From Ruegeria sp. HKCCA6707 (GTDB lineage: Bacteria; Pseudomonadota; Alphaproteobacteria; Rhodobacterales; Rhodobacteraceae), in assembly GCF_013033515.1 (NCBI RefSeq), contig NZ_WQEG01000001.1, forward strand, positions 930,001-994,000: a DNA stretch of 64,000 nucleotides, read 5' to 3'. The notes below the pieces were generated by a model. The model worked only from the letters and a program-made list of their open reading frames with translations. It made no database searches and was not told the origin of the DNA. The translations under genes were made by a program, and so were the position numbers. How positions within the stretch are numbered: the stretch's first letter is position 1; each line of letters starts with the position of its first letter. Positions 17,763-28,167 of the stretch are shown piece after piece.

Positions 17763-19936
17763 TAGTTCGCGCCCCCGCCGATAGACATCCAGGTGATCAG
17801 GGCCGCGATGCCCAGAACCATCCAGAAGGCGTAAGTAAAGATGTAGCCGGTCTGCGCCTTGCCTGCGAGGCGGGTGAAGAAGGGCACAACACCCATCGCA
17901 ATCCCGTTGAGGAAGCCGTCGATCGTGTTGCCATCGCCGCGCTTCCAGAAGAACCGCCCGATCGCGACAGTGGGTTTGACAAAGATCGCGTCATAGATCT
18001 CGTCAAAATACCACTTGTTCAGCAGGAACAGATAAAGCGGTCGCTGGTTCGCCGCCAGACGTGCGGGTAGAGAGGTATTCACGATATAGAACCAATAGGC
18101 GACGACAAAGCCCAGCAGCATGGCCACAAAAGGTGAGACCTTGACCCATTTCGGAACCGCGTGCGCATCATCTAGCACGGTATTGTCCGGCGCCATATAG
18201 AGCGCGCCTTCCCCCGGCTCTCCGGCAAACACATAGTGGTGGTCGCCATGGGCGTCTTTCTCACCATGACCTTCTGCGCCATGTCCCTCATCGGCATGAC
18301 TGTCATCTGCGTGGGCGTCATCACCGTGATGGGCGTCTGCGGTTCCATCTTCCTCATGCGCGGCATGCGTATCAGCGGAATGGCCGTCACCATGCTCTGA
18401 CGCTTCCGCCACCGGGATGCCGTAGAACTTGCCGACCTTGTCGGTGTGACCGAAGAAATTGTTGTACCAGATCATCCCGGCAAACACCGCACCCAGAGAC
18501 AAAACGCCCAGCGGGATCAGCATGACCTTTGGGCTTTCATGCGCGTGATCATGCGTGTGCTTGTCGCCGCGCGGCTCTCCATAGAAGGTCAGGAAGATCA
18601 GACGCCAGCTATAGAACGAGGTAAACACCGCCGCGATCACCAGCATCCAGAAGGCATAGCCGGTGCCACCGGCAAAGGCGCTTTCGATAATGGCGTCTTT
18701 CGACAAGAAGCCTGCAAATCCAAAGGTGGTTAGCGGGATCCCAACACCGGTGATGGCCAACGTGCCGATCATCATCGCCCAGAACGTATAGGGGATCTTT
18801 TTGCGCAGCCCGCCATACTCGGTCATCTCTTGCTCGTGATGCATCGCGTGGATCACAGAACCGGCGCCAAGGAACAGCAAGGCCTTGAAGAACGCGTGCG
18901 TCAGCAGGTGGAACATCGCCGCCGAATACATCCCAACGCCAGCCGCCACGAACATGTACCCAAGCTGCGAGCAGGTCGAATAGGCAATCACGCGTTTGAT
19001 GTCGGTTTGTACCAGACCTACGGTCGCGGCAAAGAAGGCAGTCGAAGCCCCAAGGAAGGTGATGAACCCGGTTGCGCCCGGCGCGAACTCCATCAGAGGC
19101 GACATGCGGCAGACCAGGAAAACGCCTGCCGTCACCATGGTCGCAGCGTGGATCAGCGCCGACACAGGCGTCGGGCCCTCCATCGCGTCCGGCAACCAGG
19201 TGTGCAGGATCAGCTGCGCCGATTTGCCCATCGCACCGATGAACAGCAGCACGCAGATCACCTCAACCGCGTTCCATTCCCCCCAGAGGAAATGCAGTTG
19301 CGTCTCCGACAGGGTCGAGGCCGACGCAAAGATATCCGAGAAGTTGATGCTGTCGGTCAGCAGGAAGATCGCGAAGATCCCCAGCGCAAAGCCAAAGTCA
19401 CCCACCCGGTTGACAATGAACGCTTTCATCGCCGCCGCATTGGCACTGGGTTTGCGATAATAGAACCCGATCAGCAGGTAGGATGCGACGCCCACGCCTT
19501 CCCAGCCAAAGAACATCTGCACCAGATTATCCGCCGTCACCAGCATCAGCATGGCGAAGGTGAAGAAGGACAGATAGGCAAAGAAACGCGGCTTATAGCT
19601 CTCTCCCTCGCGCCATTGCGGGTCGTGATCCATGTAGCCAAAGGAATAAAGGTGCACGAGTGCCGAGACGGTTGTCACCACGATCAGCATGATCGCGGTC
19701 AGCCGGTCCAGACGAATGGCCCAGCTTGTCGAGAGCGAACCGCTTTCAATCCAGCGCAGGATCTCGATCTGTTGAGTCTGACCGTCAAAGCCAAGGAACA
19801 CGATCCACGACAGCAGACAGGCCAGAAACAACAGGCCCGTGGCCGTCCACATGGCGGCTTTCTCGCCAATGAACTTCCAGCCAAACCCGCAGATCAGCGC
19901 GCCCACCAGCGGGGCGAAGAGGATGGTGGTTTCCAT
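17762..19936 (-). CDS. nuoL: NADH-quinone oxidoreductase subunit L with His/Asp-rich insert
   Basis: 724 residues, longer than the roughly 610-620 of E. coli NuoL. The antiporter core is normal ([55 protein letters not shown]) and the C-terminal region has the long lateral-helix part. The extra length lies mainly at residues about 510-600: a stretch with at least 13 His interleaved with Asp, Glu, Gly and Ala (for example [18 protein letters not shown]), preceded by a shorter KHTHDHAHE. Such an acidic His-rich loop could bind divalent metals or protons at the membrane surface. Ends in TAATG with nuoM. Confidence 0.96.
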   Translation of the reverse strand: METTILFAPLVGALICGFGWKFIGEKAAMWTATGLLFLACLLSWIVFLGFDGQTQQIEILRWIESGSLSTSWAIRLDRLTAIMLIVVTTVSALVHLYSFGYMDHDPQWREGESYKPRFFAYLSFFTFAMLMLVTADNLVQMFFGWEGVGVASYLLIGFYYRKPSANAAAMKAFIVNRVGDFGFALGIFAIFLLTDSINFSDIFASASTLSETQLHFLWGEWNAVEVICVLLFIGAMGKSAQLILHTWLPDAMEGPTPVSALIHAATMVTAGVFLVCRMSPLMEFAPGATGFITFLGASTAFFAATVGLVQTDIKRVIAYSTCSQLGYMFVAAGVGMYSAAMFHLLTHAFFKALLFLGAGSVIHAMHHEQEMTEYGGLRKKIPYTFWAMMIGTLAITGVGIPLTTFGFAGFLSKDAIIESAFAGGTGYAFWMLVIAAVFTSFYSWRLIFLTFYGEPRGDKHTHDHAHESPKVMLIPLGVLSLGAVFAGMIWYNNFFGHTDKVGKFYGIPVAEASEHGDGHSADTHAAHEEDGTADAHHGDDAHADDSHADEGHGAEGHGEKDAHGDHHYVFAGEPGEGALYMAPDNTVLDDAHAVPKWVKVSPFVAMLLGFVVAYWFYIVNTSLPARLAANQRPLYLFLLNKWYFDEIYDAIFVKPTVAIGRFFWKRGDGNTIDGFLNGIAMGVVPFFTRLAGKAQTGYIFTYAFWMVLGIAALITWMSIGGGAN

Positions 19937-19943
19937 AGTGCTC

Positions 19944-20249
19944 TTAGCCCTTCATCATATTGACATCTTCAACCGCGATGGTGCCGCGGTTGCGGAAGAA
20001 GCAAACCAAAATGGCCAGACCAATCGCCGCCTCAGCCGCCGCAACGGTCAGAACAAACAGCGTGAACACCTGCCCGACCAAATCGCCCAGGAAGCTGGAA
20101 AACGCCACAAGGTTGATATTCACCGCCAGCAGCATCAGCTCGATGCTCATCAGCAGGATGATGACGTTCTTGCGGTTCAGGAAGAGACCGAAGATGCCGA
20201 TGACGAACAGCGTCGCCGCGACCGTAAGATAGTGTTCAAGTCCGATCAT
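19944..20249 (-). CDS. nuoK: NADH-quinone oxidoreductase subunit K
   Basis: 101 residues, three membrane helices, with the conserved Glu residues of the E-channel ([17 protein letters not shown] and [16 protein letters not shown]). The start at [10 protein letters not shown] is family-typical; upstream in-frame codons belong to the preceding unrelated gene. The ATG overlaps the TAA of the inserted 174-aa gene (TAATG), so nuoK translation is coupled to a non-complex-I gene. Confidence 0.96.
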   Translation of the reverse strand: MIGLEHYLTVAATLFVIGIFGLFLNRKNVIILLMSIELMLLAVNINLVAFSSFLGDLVGQVFTLFVLTVAAAEAAIGLAILVCFFRNRGTIAVEDVNMMKG

Positions 20250-20773
20250 TATTCGTCTCCGCCACAACAACTTGTTTTTACTGGATTTTCCGCCGGTGCA
20301 ATTACCCCATCTTCCCAACTAAGGAAATCGCCGATCCTGCCGTGACCATCGGCATAGTGCTGTCGGCAGATGCATCCAAATCTATAAGAAAACAGCCCAC
20401 TACCGCGCACTGTGACTTCATAGTCCAACTCTTCGAAAACGTGCTTCGCATCCTGAAACCCGACGGGAGTCTCAGAACAAATCATGTCGCGCGAAATGTT
20501 CCTTATTTCCTGTTGTGGTTGCTCATGCCCCCATGTTTCATATTTCTTCGAACCCCGTTCGGGGTTATGCACAATAATTGCGCTTTTGCTCCGACAGTCG
20601 AGCATCAGGTATGCTTCGAGAGTCGGGTAGGCAAGCACGTGTTCAGTCAGAATGTGGAAATGCGATGCCGACAACGGAGCCCCTTTGCCACTACCGCAAT
20701 GGTAAGGCTCAAAAGTAAAAGCGTTCGCTGGGGAACTCAGTAGGCCTATCGTCATAACTACGAAAAACCTCAC
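20249..20773 (-). CDS. Unknown Cys-containing exported protein inserted between nuoJ and nuoK
   Basis: 174 residues from a GTG that overlaps the nuoJ TGA (GTGA). It has a signal peptide ([18 protein letters not shown]) and at least seven Cys in the mature part (YHCG, DCRS, ICSE, GCIC and SCC near the end), suggesting a periplasmic protein with disulfides or a metal site. I recognise no family. The DNA is visibly AT-richer than flanking nuo genes, and rare-looking codons are frequent. Its stop overlaps the nuoK start. It is likely translated with the operon; a role in complex I is unproven. Confidence 0.6.
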   Translation of the reverse strand: MRFFVVMTIGLLSSPANAFTFEPYHCGSGKGAPLSASHFHILTEHVLAYPTLEAYLMLDCRSKSAIIVHNPERGSKKYETWGHEQPQQEIRNISRDMICSETPVGFQDAKHVFEELDYEVTVRGSGLFSYRFGCICRQHYADGHGRIGDFLSWEDGVIAPAENPVKTSCCGGDE

Positions 20774-21372
20774 AACCCCTGCCCCGGTTTCACGTCCTTC
20801 AGCTCCATCGCCTTGGCCGGGTCGCGCATCATCTGGCCGACGATGTCCTGGCGCTTGATGTCCTGACGGTGGCGCAGGGTCAGAACGATGGCGCCGATCA
20901 TGGCGACCAGCAGGATCAGGCCCGCCAGTTGGAACAGAAGGAAATATTGATCGTAAAGGATAACGCCCAGCGCCTCGGTGTTGTGGCGGTCCACCGGAAC
21001 CGGCTGGGCCAGATTGGCCTCAACCCCTTGGGCGCTGTCCCAGGCTCCGAAGGCCATGACAAACTGCATCAGGATGACCAGGCCGATCAGCAGGGCCAAT
21101 GGCATATAGCGCGCCATCTCGGCCTTGAGCTCGGCAAAATCCACGTCCAGCATCATCACAACGAACAGGAACAGAACCGCGACCGCGCCGACATAGACGA
21201 TGATCAGCAGCATCGCCACGAACTCGGCCCCCAGCAGAACAAACAGCCCCGCCGAGGACAGGAAGGACAGGATCAGCCACAGCACCGAGTGCACCGGTTG
21301 ACGGCTGATCACCGTGAACAGCCCGCCGGTGATGGCGCTGATGGCAAACAGATAGAAGGCAAAGACGGTCAT
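20770..21372 (-). CDS. nuoJ: NADH-quinone oxidoreductase subunit J
   Basis: 200 residues, five membrane helices, including the conserved Tyr/Gly-rich third helix [21 protein letters not shown] that undergoes pi-bulge changes in complex I. The C-terminal tail is hydrophilic ([19 protein letters not shown]). The ATG overlaps the stop of the carboxymuconolactone decarboxylase-like gene (ATGA). Confidence 0.96.
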   Translation of the reverse strand: MTVFAFYLFAISAITGGLFTVISRQPVHSVLWLILSFLSSAGLFVLLGAEFVAMLLIIVYVGAVAVLFLFVVMMLDVDFAELKAEMARYMPLALLIGLVILMQFVMAFGAWDSAQGVEANLAQPVPVDRHNTEALGVILYDQYFLLFQLAGLILLVAMIGAIVLTLRHRQDIKRQDIVGQMMRDPAKAMELKDVKPGQGL

Positions 21373-21779
21373 TGATCCTCATCCTCGTTATCGCCCAGAA
21401 CCTCTTGCGCCAGATCCAGCGCGCGGGTCATGGCCGGGATGCCGGCAAAGACCGACATCTGACCGATCGTTTCCACGATCTCTTGTTTCTTGGCCCCTGC
21501 CTCGAGCGCGTGGCGAACGGTCTGACGCACGGCGGTGTCGGCCTGCGCGCCCTGACAGGTCAGCCCGGCCAGCGTCAGCAGCAAGCGGGTCTTGGCATCC
21601 AGCCCGTCGGGGTTGACGGTGTTGCCAAACATCATTTCCATGACCTCTTTCGGCATGGTCGGCCACAGCGCCTCGAACCCTTTGGGCGAGAAGCTCTCCA
21701 TCGCCGGGTTCATCGCCTTGGCCATATCCTGCGCCTGACGCATCATCAGCTCGAACGGGTTTAAGGGCGCGTCAGTCAT
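21369..21779 (-). CDS. Carboxymuconolactone decarboxylase (CMD/AhpD-like) family protein
   Basis: 136 residues. The second half is a CMD helical domain: [20 protein letters not shown] followed by [29 protein letters not shown]. The AhpD CxxC pair is not present (single Cys in LTCQG), so AhpD-type peroxidase coupling is unlikely. The N-terminal 40 residues are Met-rich and amphipathic. It is threaded between nuoI and nuoJ with ATGA overlaps on both sides, as in related Rhodobacteraceae. A scaffold or assembly role for complex I is possible but unknown. Confidence 0.8.
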   Translation of the reverse strand: MTDAPLNPFELMMRQAQDMAKAMNPAMESFSPKGFEALWPTMPKEVMEMMFGNTVNPDGLDAKTRLLLTLAGLTCQGAQADTAVRQTVRHALEAGAKKQEIVETIGQMSVFAGIPAMTRALDLAQEVLGDNEDEDQ

Positions 21780-22270
21780 CTGTAGGGCGCGTCCAGTTCC
21801 AGGTTGCGAGCGATCTCGGCTTCCCAGCGCTCGCCGTTATCCAGCAGCTTTTCCTTGTCGTAGAACAGCTCTTCCCGGGTTTCCGTCGCGAATTCGAAAT
21901 TCGGGCCTTCGACAATGGCATCGACCGGGCACGCCTCTTGGCAGAAGCCGCAATAGATGCATTTGGTCATGTCGATGTCATAACGCGTGGTGCGGCGCGA
22001 GCCGTCCTCGCGTGGCTCGGCGTCGATGGTTATAGCCTGCGCCGGGCAAATCGCCTCACAGAGTTTGCAGGCAATGCAGCGCTCCTCACCATTCGGATAG
22101 CGGCGCAGGGCGTGTTCACCTCGGAAGCGCGGGCTCAGTGGGCCTTTTTCATGCGGATAGTTCACTGTGGCCTTGGGGGCAAAGAAATACTTCAGCCCCA
22201 GTTTCATGCCGACCCAGAAATCTTGCAGCAGGAAATACTTGGCAGCGCGGGTGTAGTCGATTTGTGTCAT
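21776..22270 (-). CDS. nuoI: NADH-quinone oxidoreductase subunit I (2x[4Fe-4S])
   Basis: 164 residues. Two ferredoxin-type cluster motifs are intact: [12 protein letters not shown] and [12 protein letters not shown], ligands for clusters N6a and N6b that carry electrons from NuoG to NuoB. The N-terminus has the amphipathic helix that docks on the membrane arm. It lies 1 nt after nuoH and overlaps the CMD gene (ATGA). Confidence 0.97.
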   Translation of the reverse strand: MTQIDYTRAAKYFLLQDFWVGMKLGLKYFFAPKATVNYPHEKGPLSPRFRGEHALRRYPNGEERCIACKLCEAICPAQAITIDAEPREDGSRRTTRYDIDMTKCIYCGFCQEACPVDAIVEGPNFEFATETREELFYDKEKLLDNGERWEAEIARNLELDAPYR

Positions 22271-22271
22271 A

Positions 22272-23309
22272 TCAGCCTCCTACGCTCCAACGGGCAAACG
22301 AGCCCCAGAACCAGTCGAACCTTGCCGCGAAGGCTACAAACACCACCCAGGCCAGCGAGAAGGGCAGGAAGACTTTCCAGCCCAACCGCATCAGCTGGTC
22401 ATAGCGGTAGCGGGGCGTGATCGCCTTGACCATCGCGAAAAGGAAGAAGAAGAGCGCCATTTTGGCAACCATCCACAGCACGCCGTCGGGCAGGCCCGGG
22501 ATCGGCGACAGCCAGCCGCCGAAGAACAGCAGTGTAGTCAGCGCGCACATCAGGAAGATGGCAATGTATTCGCCAGCCATGAACAGCAGGAATGGCGTGG
22601 CCGAGTATTCGACCTGGTAGCCAGCCACCAGTTCCGATTCCGCTTCGGGCAGGTCGAACGGAGGCCGGTTGGTTTCAGCCAGCGCCGAGATGAAGAACAG
22701 GAAGACCATCGGGAAATGCGGCAGCCAGTACCAGCTGAAGAACCCGAACCGGCCATCTTGCGCCTCGACAATCGCGCCGAAATTCATCGAGCCGGTCGAG
22801 ATGATGACGCCGATGATGATCAGACCGATGGAGACTTCATAGGAAATCATCTGCGCCGCCGAGCGCAACGAACCCAGGAAAGGGTACTTTGAGTTCGACG
22901 CCCAACCGCCCATAATCACGCCATAAACCTCTAGTGAGGAGATGGCGAAGACATAGAGGATCGCGACGTTGATGTCCGACAGCACCCAGCCATCGTTCAG
23001 CGGGATCACCGCCCAGGCGACCATGGCCAGCACAAACGAGGTGAGCGGCGCGAGGATGAACACGGTACGGTCAGCACCCGCCGGGATCACCACCTCTTTG
23101 ACCACATATTTCAGCGCATCAGCCACGGTTTGCAGCAGGCCATAGGCACCTACCACGTTCGGACCCCGGCGCATCTGTACGGCGGCCCAGATCTTGCGGT
23201 CACCATAGACAAGGAACAACAGCGAAATCATCACAAAGGCCACAACCGCAAGCACTTGCGCCAGGACGATGAGGGCTATTCCGCCCGGGGTGTTAAAGAA
23301 TTCAGCCAT
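22272..23309 (-). CDS. nuoH: NADH-quinone oxidoreductase subunit H
   Basis: 345 residues, eight membrane helices, the quinone-channel subunit. Recognisable: [20 protein letters not shown] (first matrix loop), the acidic loop [22 protein letters not shown], and the charged C-terminal helix region [20 protein letters not shown]. Its ATG is embedded in the last codons of a possible 71-aa ORF (8-nt overlap). Confidence 0.97.
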   Translation of the reverse strand: MAEFFNTPGGIALIVLAQVLAVVAFVMISLLFLVYGDRKIWAAVQMRRGPNVVGAYGLLQTVADALKYVVKEVVIPAGADRTVFILAPLTSFVLAMVAWAVIPLNDGWVLSDINVAILYVFAISSLEVYGVIMGGWASNSKYPFLGSLRSAAQMISYEVSIGLIIIGVIISTGSMNFGAIVEAQDGRFGFFSWYWLPHFPMVFLFFISALAETNRPPFDLPEAESELVAGYQVEYSATPFLLFMAGEYIAIFLMCALTTLLFFGGWLSPIPGLPDGVLWMVAKMALFFFLFAMVKAITPRYRYDQLMRLGWKVFLPFSLAWVVFVAFAARFDWFWGSFARWSVGG

Positions 23310-23517
23310 TGGTCCTCACACCGTGGGTATTCCGTTTTCCGCGCGCGATGCAAAGGCCATGTGCCTGCGCATATTGCGGCTGGGTCGGCGCGTTGGTGTA
23401 AACAGCATCTGTTCCCCGTGCGCTACCCTTTTTCTTTGGTTTCACGCGCAAATTTTGCGCGACATCGGGCCCGAAACCCGCCGCGCTCAGATGCGATATG
23501 AAACCGGTTTGTATCAT
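23302..23517 (-). CDS. Possible small ORF between nuoG and nuoH
   Basis: 71 codons that start with ATGA overlapping the nuoG stop and end in ATGGCTGA containing the nuoH start. The junctions are those of real coupled genes, but the predicted protein is basic, has no membrane segment, domain or signal peptide and resembles no family I know; nuoG and nuoH are commonly adjacent elsewhere. It may be a real small protein, a translational relay that couples nuoH to nuoG, or spacer DNA that is open by chance. Confidence 0.3.
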   Translation of the reverse strand: MIQTGFISHLSAAGFGPDVAQNLRVKPKKKGSARGTDAVYTNAPTQPQYAQAHGLCIARGKRNTHGVRTNG

Positions 23518-25535
23518 TCTGCCGCGATCTTCCGAGATTTAAGCGCTTGCGCCTGCGCCGATAGCTCGGCCATCAGTTGCGAGGCCCGCGCGATCGGGTT
23601 GGTCAGATAGAAATCCTTGATGGCATAGCGGAAGCTGGCTTTGCCCAATGTGCCGGCCTCAAGCGCTTGAACCTCGTTTTCGATAACCTCATCGATACGG
23701 GCCAGATGCGGCACGGCCTCGATCAGCGCGCTGCGCAGTTGGGCCAGAGAATCATAGGGCAGTGTCGCGCCCAGCTCGGCGGACAAAGCCCGCAGGATGG
23801 CCCAGTTTTCCTTTGCCTCGCCCGGTGCAAACCCGGCGCGCATGGCCAGTTGCGGACGGCCTTCGGTGTTTACGAACAACCCGTTTTCCTCGGTATAGGC
23901 CGCACCTGGCAGGATCACATCTGCGCGATGCGCGCCCCGGTCGCCGTGGCTGCCCTGATAGATGACAAAAGCGCCCTCGCCGATCTCGACCTCATCCGCC
24001 CCAAGATTATAGATCACATCCGCCGCGCTCACGGCGTCCATACCGTCTGCGTTGGTGGCATCCACATCCATGGCGCCAACACGACCAGCGGCAGTGTGCA
24101 GGACGATCAGACCGCTTTCCGTATTGGCAGCAATGGTTTGCGCTGCGGCAAGAACCGCCGCCCCGTCGGCCTCTTGCAGCGCGCTTTGGCCGATGATCAC
24201 CAGCGACGGCTTGCCCTTGATCTCGTCATCACCGCCCATATCAACAATCTGTTGCAGCGCAGCGCGGTCGTCCCCCATGTGGTGATAGGCGTAGGTCAGA
24301 TCGACGGCGGGCCCCACCAAGGCCACTTCAGCCCCATGCGCCCACGCCTTTCGGATCCGCGCGTTCAGCACCGGAGCCTCTTCGCGCGGGTTGGTTCCGA
24401 TCAGTAGAATACGCTCGGCGCTGTCGATGTCCTCAATCGCTGCGGTCCCGGCATAGGCCGCACGGTTGCCCGCAGGCAGTTTGGCCCCATCGGTGCGGCA
24501 CTCGACAACACCGCCCTGCCCCTCGATCATATGTTTAAGCGCAAAAGCGGCCTCGACCGGGGCCAGATCGCCTACGATACCCACCGGCTTTTCGGCCCCT
24601 TTCAGCGCCTCGGCGGCTTTGCCCAAGGCCTCTGCCCAGGACGCCGGGCGCAACTTGCCGTTTTCGCGCACATAGGGCTTGTCCAACCGCTGACGGCGAA
24701 GGCCATCCCAGACAAAGCGGGTCTTGTCGCTGATCCACTCTTCGTTCACACCATCATGGTTGCGCGGCAGAAAGCGCATCACCTCGCGCCCTTTGGTATC
24801 GACCCGGATGTTCGACCCCAATGCATCCATCACATCGATGCTCTCGGTCTTGGTCAGCTCCCACGGGCGAGCGGTAAAGGCATAGGGCTTCGAGGTCAGC
24901 GCACCCACCGGGCACAAATCAATGATGTTGCCTTGCAGGTTCGATTGCAGCGTCTGGTTAAGATACGAGGTGATCTCGGCATCTTCACCGCGCCCGGTCT
25001 GACCCATTTGGGTGATCCCTGCGACTTCGGTGGTGAAACGCACACAGCGGGTGCAACTGATGCAGCGGGTCATCGCGGTACCCACCAGTGGCCCCAGATC
25101 CAGATCATCCACCGCGCGCTTGGCTTCTTTGAAGCGCGACCCCGAGACGCCATAGGCCATCGCCTGATCTTGCAGATCGCACTCACCGCCCTGGTCGCAA
25201 ATCGGACAATCCAGCGGATGGTTGATCAGTAGGAACTCCATCACCCCTTCTCGGGCCTTCTTGACCATAGGAGAGTTCGTCTTGACCACCGGCGGTTGTC
25301 CTTCCGGCCCCGGTCGCAAATCACGAACTTGCATCGCACAGGACGCCGCAGGTTTCGGCGGGCCACCCACGACTTCAACCAGACACATCCGGCAGTTGCC
25401 GGCGATCGAAAGACGTTCATGATAGCAGAAACGCGGCACTTCGATCCCGGCCTCTTCGCAGGCCTGGATCAAGGTCATCGCACCATCGACTTCGATTTCC
25501 TGCCCGTCGATATTGATCTTGCGGAGGTCAGACAT
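23514..25535 (-). CDS. nuoG: NADH-quinone oxidoreductase subunit G
   Basis: 673 residues from [10 protein letters not shown] (an in-frame GTG three codons earlier is possible). N-terminal 2Fe-2S ferredoxin domain ([15 protein letters not shown], then a Cys in SCAMQV), the HCCC N5 site in [17 protein letters not shown], and the 4Fe-4S pair [10 protein letters not shown] with CPVGAL. The molybdopterin oxidoreductase-like C-terminal part carries no cofactor and is structural. It ends in a hydrophilic helix. Overlaps the downstream small ORF as ATGA. Confidence 0.96.
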   Translation of the reverse strand: MSDLRKINIDGQEIEVDGAMTLIQACEEAGIEVPRFCYHERLSIAGNCRMCLVEVVGGPPKPAASCAMQVRDLRPGPEGQPPVVKTNSPMVKKAREGVMEFLLINHPLDCPICDQGGECDLQDQAMAYGVSGSRFKEAKRAVDDLDLGPLVGTAMTRCISCTRCVRFTTEVAGITQMGQTGRGEDAEITSYLNQTLQSNLQGNIIDLCPVGALTSKPYAFTARPWELTKTESIDVMDALGSNIRVDTKGREVMRFLPRNHDGVNEEWISDKTRFVWDGLRRQRLDKPYVRENGKLRPASWAEALGKAAEALKGAEKPVGIVGDLAPVEAAFALKHMIEGQGGVVECRTDGAKLPAGNRAAYAGTAAIEDIDSAERILLIGTNPREEAPVLNARIRKAWAHGAEVALVGPAVDLTYAYHHMGDDRAALQQIVDMGGDDEIKGKPSLVIIGQSALQEADGAAVLAAAQTIAANTESGLIVLHTAAGRVGAMDVDATNADGMDAVSAADVIYNLGADEVEIGEGAFVIYQGSHGDRGAHRADVILPGAAYTEENGLFVNTEGRPQLAMRAGFAPGEAKENWAILRALSAELGATLPYDSLAQLRSALIEAVPHLARIDEVIENEVQALEAGTLGKASFRYAIKDFYLTNPIARASQLMAELSAQAQALKSRKIAAE

Positions 25536-25540
25536 GGCTT

Positions 25541-25945
25541 TCACTTCGCCTTCAAATACACGCCTATGGCGCTGTTTCTTTGGATTTCCTTCTGGCCCAA
25601 GGCGCAGAATGAATTCGGTTTTTCATAATTAACGCCGTTATCGGCAAGATAGGCTTCGCCCTTGGCGCGCATCCGATCCTTTTCGGCATCCGATTCAACA
25701 TAGGACCGGATCTCGCTGTCCGTGTACCCAAGCTGGTTGGCTTTCGAGCGCAAACTCCACAACACACTGATTGCTTTCAAACGGCGACCACTGATTGTGG
25801 GACAGTACTCAGAAATCTCGTTTGCGACCGCGATATAGTACAGCTCGTTGTCTATTTCCGACACGTCGCGCAAGGGCGGTTTCGCATCAGCTGAGGCAGG
25901 AACGACCATCGCTGCCGACAAGGCAACTATTTTCAATACAGACAT
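25541..25945 (-). CDS. DUF5333 secreted protein, nuo operon
   Basis: 134 residues with a signal peptide ([21 protein letters not shown]). The mature part has an [23 protein letters not shown] segment and a later [10 protein letters not shown], two Cys that may form a disulfide, and matches the Rhodobacterales family DUF5333 that is habitually found upstream of nuoG. AAGGGA lies about 8 nt before the ATG at 25945. The frame is open up to 26059, but that extension lacks similarity and would pass through a multi-hairpin sequence. Function unknown; probably periplasmic. Confidence 0.75.
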   Translation of the reverse strand: MSVLKIVALSAAMVVPASADAKPPLRDVSEIDNELYYIAVANEISEYCPTISGRRLKAISVLWSLRSKANQLGYTDSEIRSYVESDAEKDRMRAKGEAYLADNGVNYEKPNSFCALGQKEIQRNSAIGVYLKAK

Positions 25946-26034
25946 GACATATCCCTTCGTCTTGGAACCTCCAAGACGGGGCTGCTCGGCACTGCTATGC
26001 AATAGCAGCGGCTGGCCAGAGGCCGGATATGTCA
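25945..26034 (-). promoter_or_regulatory. Multi-hairpin leader sequence before the DUF5333 gene
   Basis: A 90-base element in the 98-base gap ahead of the DUF5333 gene. Outer perfect 10-bp inverted repeat: TGACATATCC at 25945-25954 and GGATATGTCA at 26025-26034. Inside lie three perfect hairpins: 25958-25978 (9-bp arms CGTCTTGGA/TCCAAGACG, 3-nt loop), 25992-26008 (7-bp arms CTGCTAT/ATAGCAG) and 26014-26024 (GGCC-AGA-GGCC). The RNA would fold as a closed four-way junction whose closing stem includes part of the ribosome site (AAGGGAT) and the first base of the ATG. This suggests translational control or an mRNA processing/stability site within the nuo transcript. Confidence 0.6.
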
Positions 26035-26043
26035 ATGAAACGC

Positions 26044-26436
26044 TCATGGTCGTTGGCAACGCCCCACGAAGGTCAGTTTGTCGTTTTCGACCTGAAGCTG
26101 CTCAGTGTCCGGCCCGACGCTCCAGTCGATGCGCGATGATCCGAAGTTGCGAATGCAGAACCGGATTCCTTCGTGTCTGCCCGCCTCTCGCGCACCATCA
26201 AAAGATTTCGAAACACCATTGACCGTTACGCTGAACGCTGCGGGCTCAGTCCGTTTGGCTGTTTGTTTAGCGCTGGCACGAAAGACATGACCATCGAAAG
26301 CAACGCGTTCGGCTGATGATTTGATCGTGTTGCCGCATCCGGCAATCATTGAAACGGCAACAAGCGCGGCAATCACAACCGCACGTCCAAACCGGCTGTG
26401 ACCCTCGAAACAATTATGACGTTCCGATCGCACCAT
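26044..26436 (-). CDS. Small putative lipoprotein, nuo operon
   Basis: 130 residues. After a long charged N-region comes a hydrophobic stretch ending in the lipobox MIAGC (Cys about residue 35), so export and lipidation are likely. The mature part is a small beta-rich domain with Cys in RFCIRNFG and GRC near the end, possibly a disulfide. I recognise no family. The ATG overlaps the MAPEG gene stop (TGATG). DNA composition is less GC-rich than nuo genes. Confidence 0.55.
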   Translation of the reverse strand: MVRSERHNCFEGHSRFGRAVVIAALVAVSMIAGCGNTIKSSAERVAFDGHVFRASAKQTAKRTEPAAFSVTVNGVSKSFDGAREAGRHEGIRFCIRNFGSSRIDWSVGPDTEQLQVENDKLTFVGRCQRP

Positions 26437-26852
26437 CAGAACGCCGCCACCAGCGCCATGATGCCAATCACGAACATGCACGCCCAGCCCAATACATAAA
26501 GAACCGAGCGCAAGCCGCTGTTTGGGCTTCCAATTCCGCGAATATGTACGATCAGCATCACCAGCCGCGCGACCAGCGCAACCGAGGCCAGCAGGTTCAC
26601 CCAAAACGGGCTTGCCGCCAACAGGATCGCCGCAAAGGTGACCGCAGCAAAGGCCGGAAGCGTTTCGGTTCCGTTCAGATAGGCCCGGTTCAACCGATAG
26701 GCTTTGTCTGAATAATCCTGTTCGGGTGTGGCCCCCGGAGCCAGACCTTTGCTTTGCTTGGCCAGCGCCGTGAAGGGCGCCATGAACAAAACGATCAGGG
26801 TGAAGATCACCACCGAGGCAATCGCGTGTCCGTATTCTGCAAAGACATCCAT
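26436..26852 (-). CDS. MAPEG-family membrane protein
   Basis: 138 residues, four membrane helices, with the MAPEG pattern RLNRAYLNGTETLPAFAAVTFAA after helix 1 and ARLVMLIVHIRGIGSPNSGLRS between helices 2 and 3. MAPEG proteins include microsomal glutathione transferases; the bacterial ones are mostly uncharacterised. It lies 4 nt downstream of nuoF and overlaps the lipoprotein gene. Presence in nuo operons of Rhodobacteraceae is recurrent; its role there is unknown. Confidence 0.85.
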   Translation of the reverse strand: MDVFAEYGHAIASVVIFTLIVLFMAPFTALAKQSKGLAPGATPEQDYSDKAYRLNRAYLNGTETLPAFAAVTFAAILLAASPFWVNLLASVALVARLVMLIVHIRGIGSPNSGLRSVLYVLGWACMFVIGIMALVAAF

Positions 26853-26856
26853 CGTT

Positions 26857-28155
26857 TTACTCCGCTGCCATTGCGCCCATACGGCCCGATTTCTGAGCCT
26901 TGATCCGGTCTTCGATCTCTTCGCGGAAGTTGCGGATCAGGCCCTGGATCGGCCAGGCCGCCGCGTCGCCCAGGGCACAGATTGTGTGGCCTTCGACCTG
27001 CTTGGTCACGTCAAACAGCATGTCGATCTCTTCCAGCTCGGCCTCGCCACGCACCAGTCGGTCCATCACGCGCATCATCCAGCCGGTGCCCTCGCGACAC
27101 GGAGTACACTGGCCGCAGCTTTCGTGCTTGTAGAACTTCGACAGCCGCCAGATCGCCTTGATGATATCGGTGGATTTGTCCATCACGATCACCGCCGCCG
27201 TCCCCAGACCCGAGCCCAGATCGTTGCGCAGATAGTCGAAATCCATGATCGCATCGCGCATGTTTTCACCGCGCACGCAAGGCACCGACGATCCCCCCGG
27301 GATCACAGCAAGCAGATTGTCCCAGCCGCCGCGAATGCCACCACAATGAGTCTCGATGAGCTCTTCAAAAGACAGTGACATCGCCTCTTCGACCACGCAG
27401 GGGTTGTTCACATGACCCGAGATCGCAAAGAGCTTGGTGCCTGCGTTGTTCTGACGACCAAAGCCTGCAAACCAATCCGCACCACGGCGCAGGATTGTGG
27501 GCACAACGGCGATGGATTCCACATTGTTCACAGTGGTCGGACACCCATAGAGCCCCGCACCCGCCGGGAACGGAGGCTTCATCCGCGGCATGCCCTTTTT
27601 GCCCTCAAGGCTTTCGATCAGCGCGGTTTCCTCACCGCAGATATAGGCACCAGCCCCGTGATGCAGGAACAGGTCGAAATCCCAGCCCGAACCGGCGGCG
27701 TTCTTGCCCAGAAGCCCTGCGTCATAGGCCTCGTCAATCGCGGCCTGCAACGCCTCACGCTCGCGGATATATTCGCCGCGCAGATAGATATAGCAGGTAT
27801 GCGCATTCATCGCGAAAGAGGCGATCAGACAGCCCTCGATCAGCGTATGTGGATCGTGGCGCATGATCTCGCGGTCTTTGCAGGTGCCGGGCTCGGATTC
27901 GTCGGCGTTCACCACCAAATAGGATGGGCGGCCATCGCTTTCCTTGGGCATGAACGACCATTTAAGGCCGGTCGGGAAACCCGCGCCTCCGCGACCACGC
28001 AGGCCCGAATCCTTCATCGTCTGAATGATCCAGTCGCGGCCCTTTTCGATCAGGCCAGCAGTGCCGTCCCAATGCCCCCGGGCCTGCGCGCCGCGCAGAG
28101 TACGCTCGTGCATCCCGTAGATGTTGGTAAAGATCCGGTCCTGATCCTTCAGCAT
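26857..28155 (-). CDS. nuoF: NADH-quinone oxidoreductase subunit F (NADH, FMN, N3)
   Basis: 432 residues. The N-terminal Rossmann-like part has the NADH/FMN glycine loop [16 protein letters not shown], then [17 protein letters not shown] (FMN site), and the C-terminal [4Fe-4S] N3 motif [12 protein letters not shown] with a distant Cys in HTICALGD. It oxidises NADH and passes electrons to FMN. It lies 12 nt after the DUF5337 gene. Confidence 0.97.
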   Translation of the reverse strand: MLKDQDRIFTNIYGMHERTLRGAQARGHWDGTAGLIEKGRDWIIQTMKDSGLRGRGGAGFPTGLKWSFMPKESDGRPSYLVVNADESEPGTCKDREIMRHDPHTLIEGCLIASFAMNAHTCYIYLRGEYIREREALQAAIDEAYDAGLLGKNAAGSGWDFDLFLHHGAGAYICGEETALIESLEGKKGMPRMKPPFPAGAGLYGCPTTVNNVESIAVVPTILRRGADWFAGFGRQNNAGTKLFAISGHVNNPCVVEEAMSLSFEELIETHCGGIRGGWDNLLAVIPGGSSVPCVRGENMRDAIMDFDYLRNDLGSGLGTAAVIVMDKSTDIIKAIWRLSKFYKHESCGQCTPCREGTGWMMRVMDRLVRGEAELEEIDMLFDVTKQVEGHTICALGDAAAWPIQGLIRNFREEIEDRIKAQKSGRMGAMAAE

Positions 28156-28167
28156 CGCGTGTTACCT

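Noticed and set aside
15531-17765. 744-codon forward-strand open frame opposite nuoN/nuoM
   Set aside because: Antisense shadow of GC-rich membrane genes: no ribosome site, His/Arg/Gln-rich nonsense composition, and the reverse strand encodes unmistakable NuoN and NuoM.
18830-19963. 377-codon forward frame opposite nuoL
   Set aside because: Antisense shadow with Arg/His/Gln-rich composition.
25945-26034. Cloverleaf resembling a tRNA (a 5-bp stem with 7-nt loop reading ATTGCAT could show a TGC anticodon)
   Set aside because: The T arm lacks the GGTTCRA loop (a 9-bp stem with 3-nt loop instead), the D arm has no conserved bases, the acceptor stem is too long, and there is no CCA-side geometry. 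Kept only as a structured leader.
26044-26604. 186-codon version of the lipoprotein ORF starting at 26604
   Set aside because: The first 56 codons lie inside the MAPEG gene; the ATG at 26436, with TGATG overlap and lipobox at the expected distance, is the better start.
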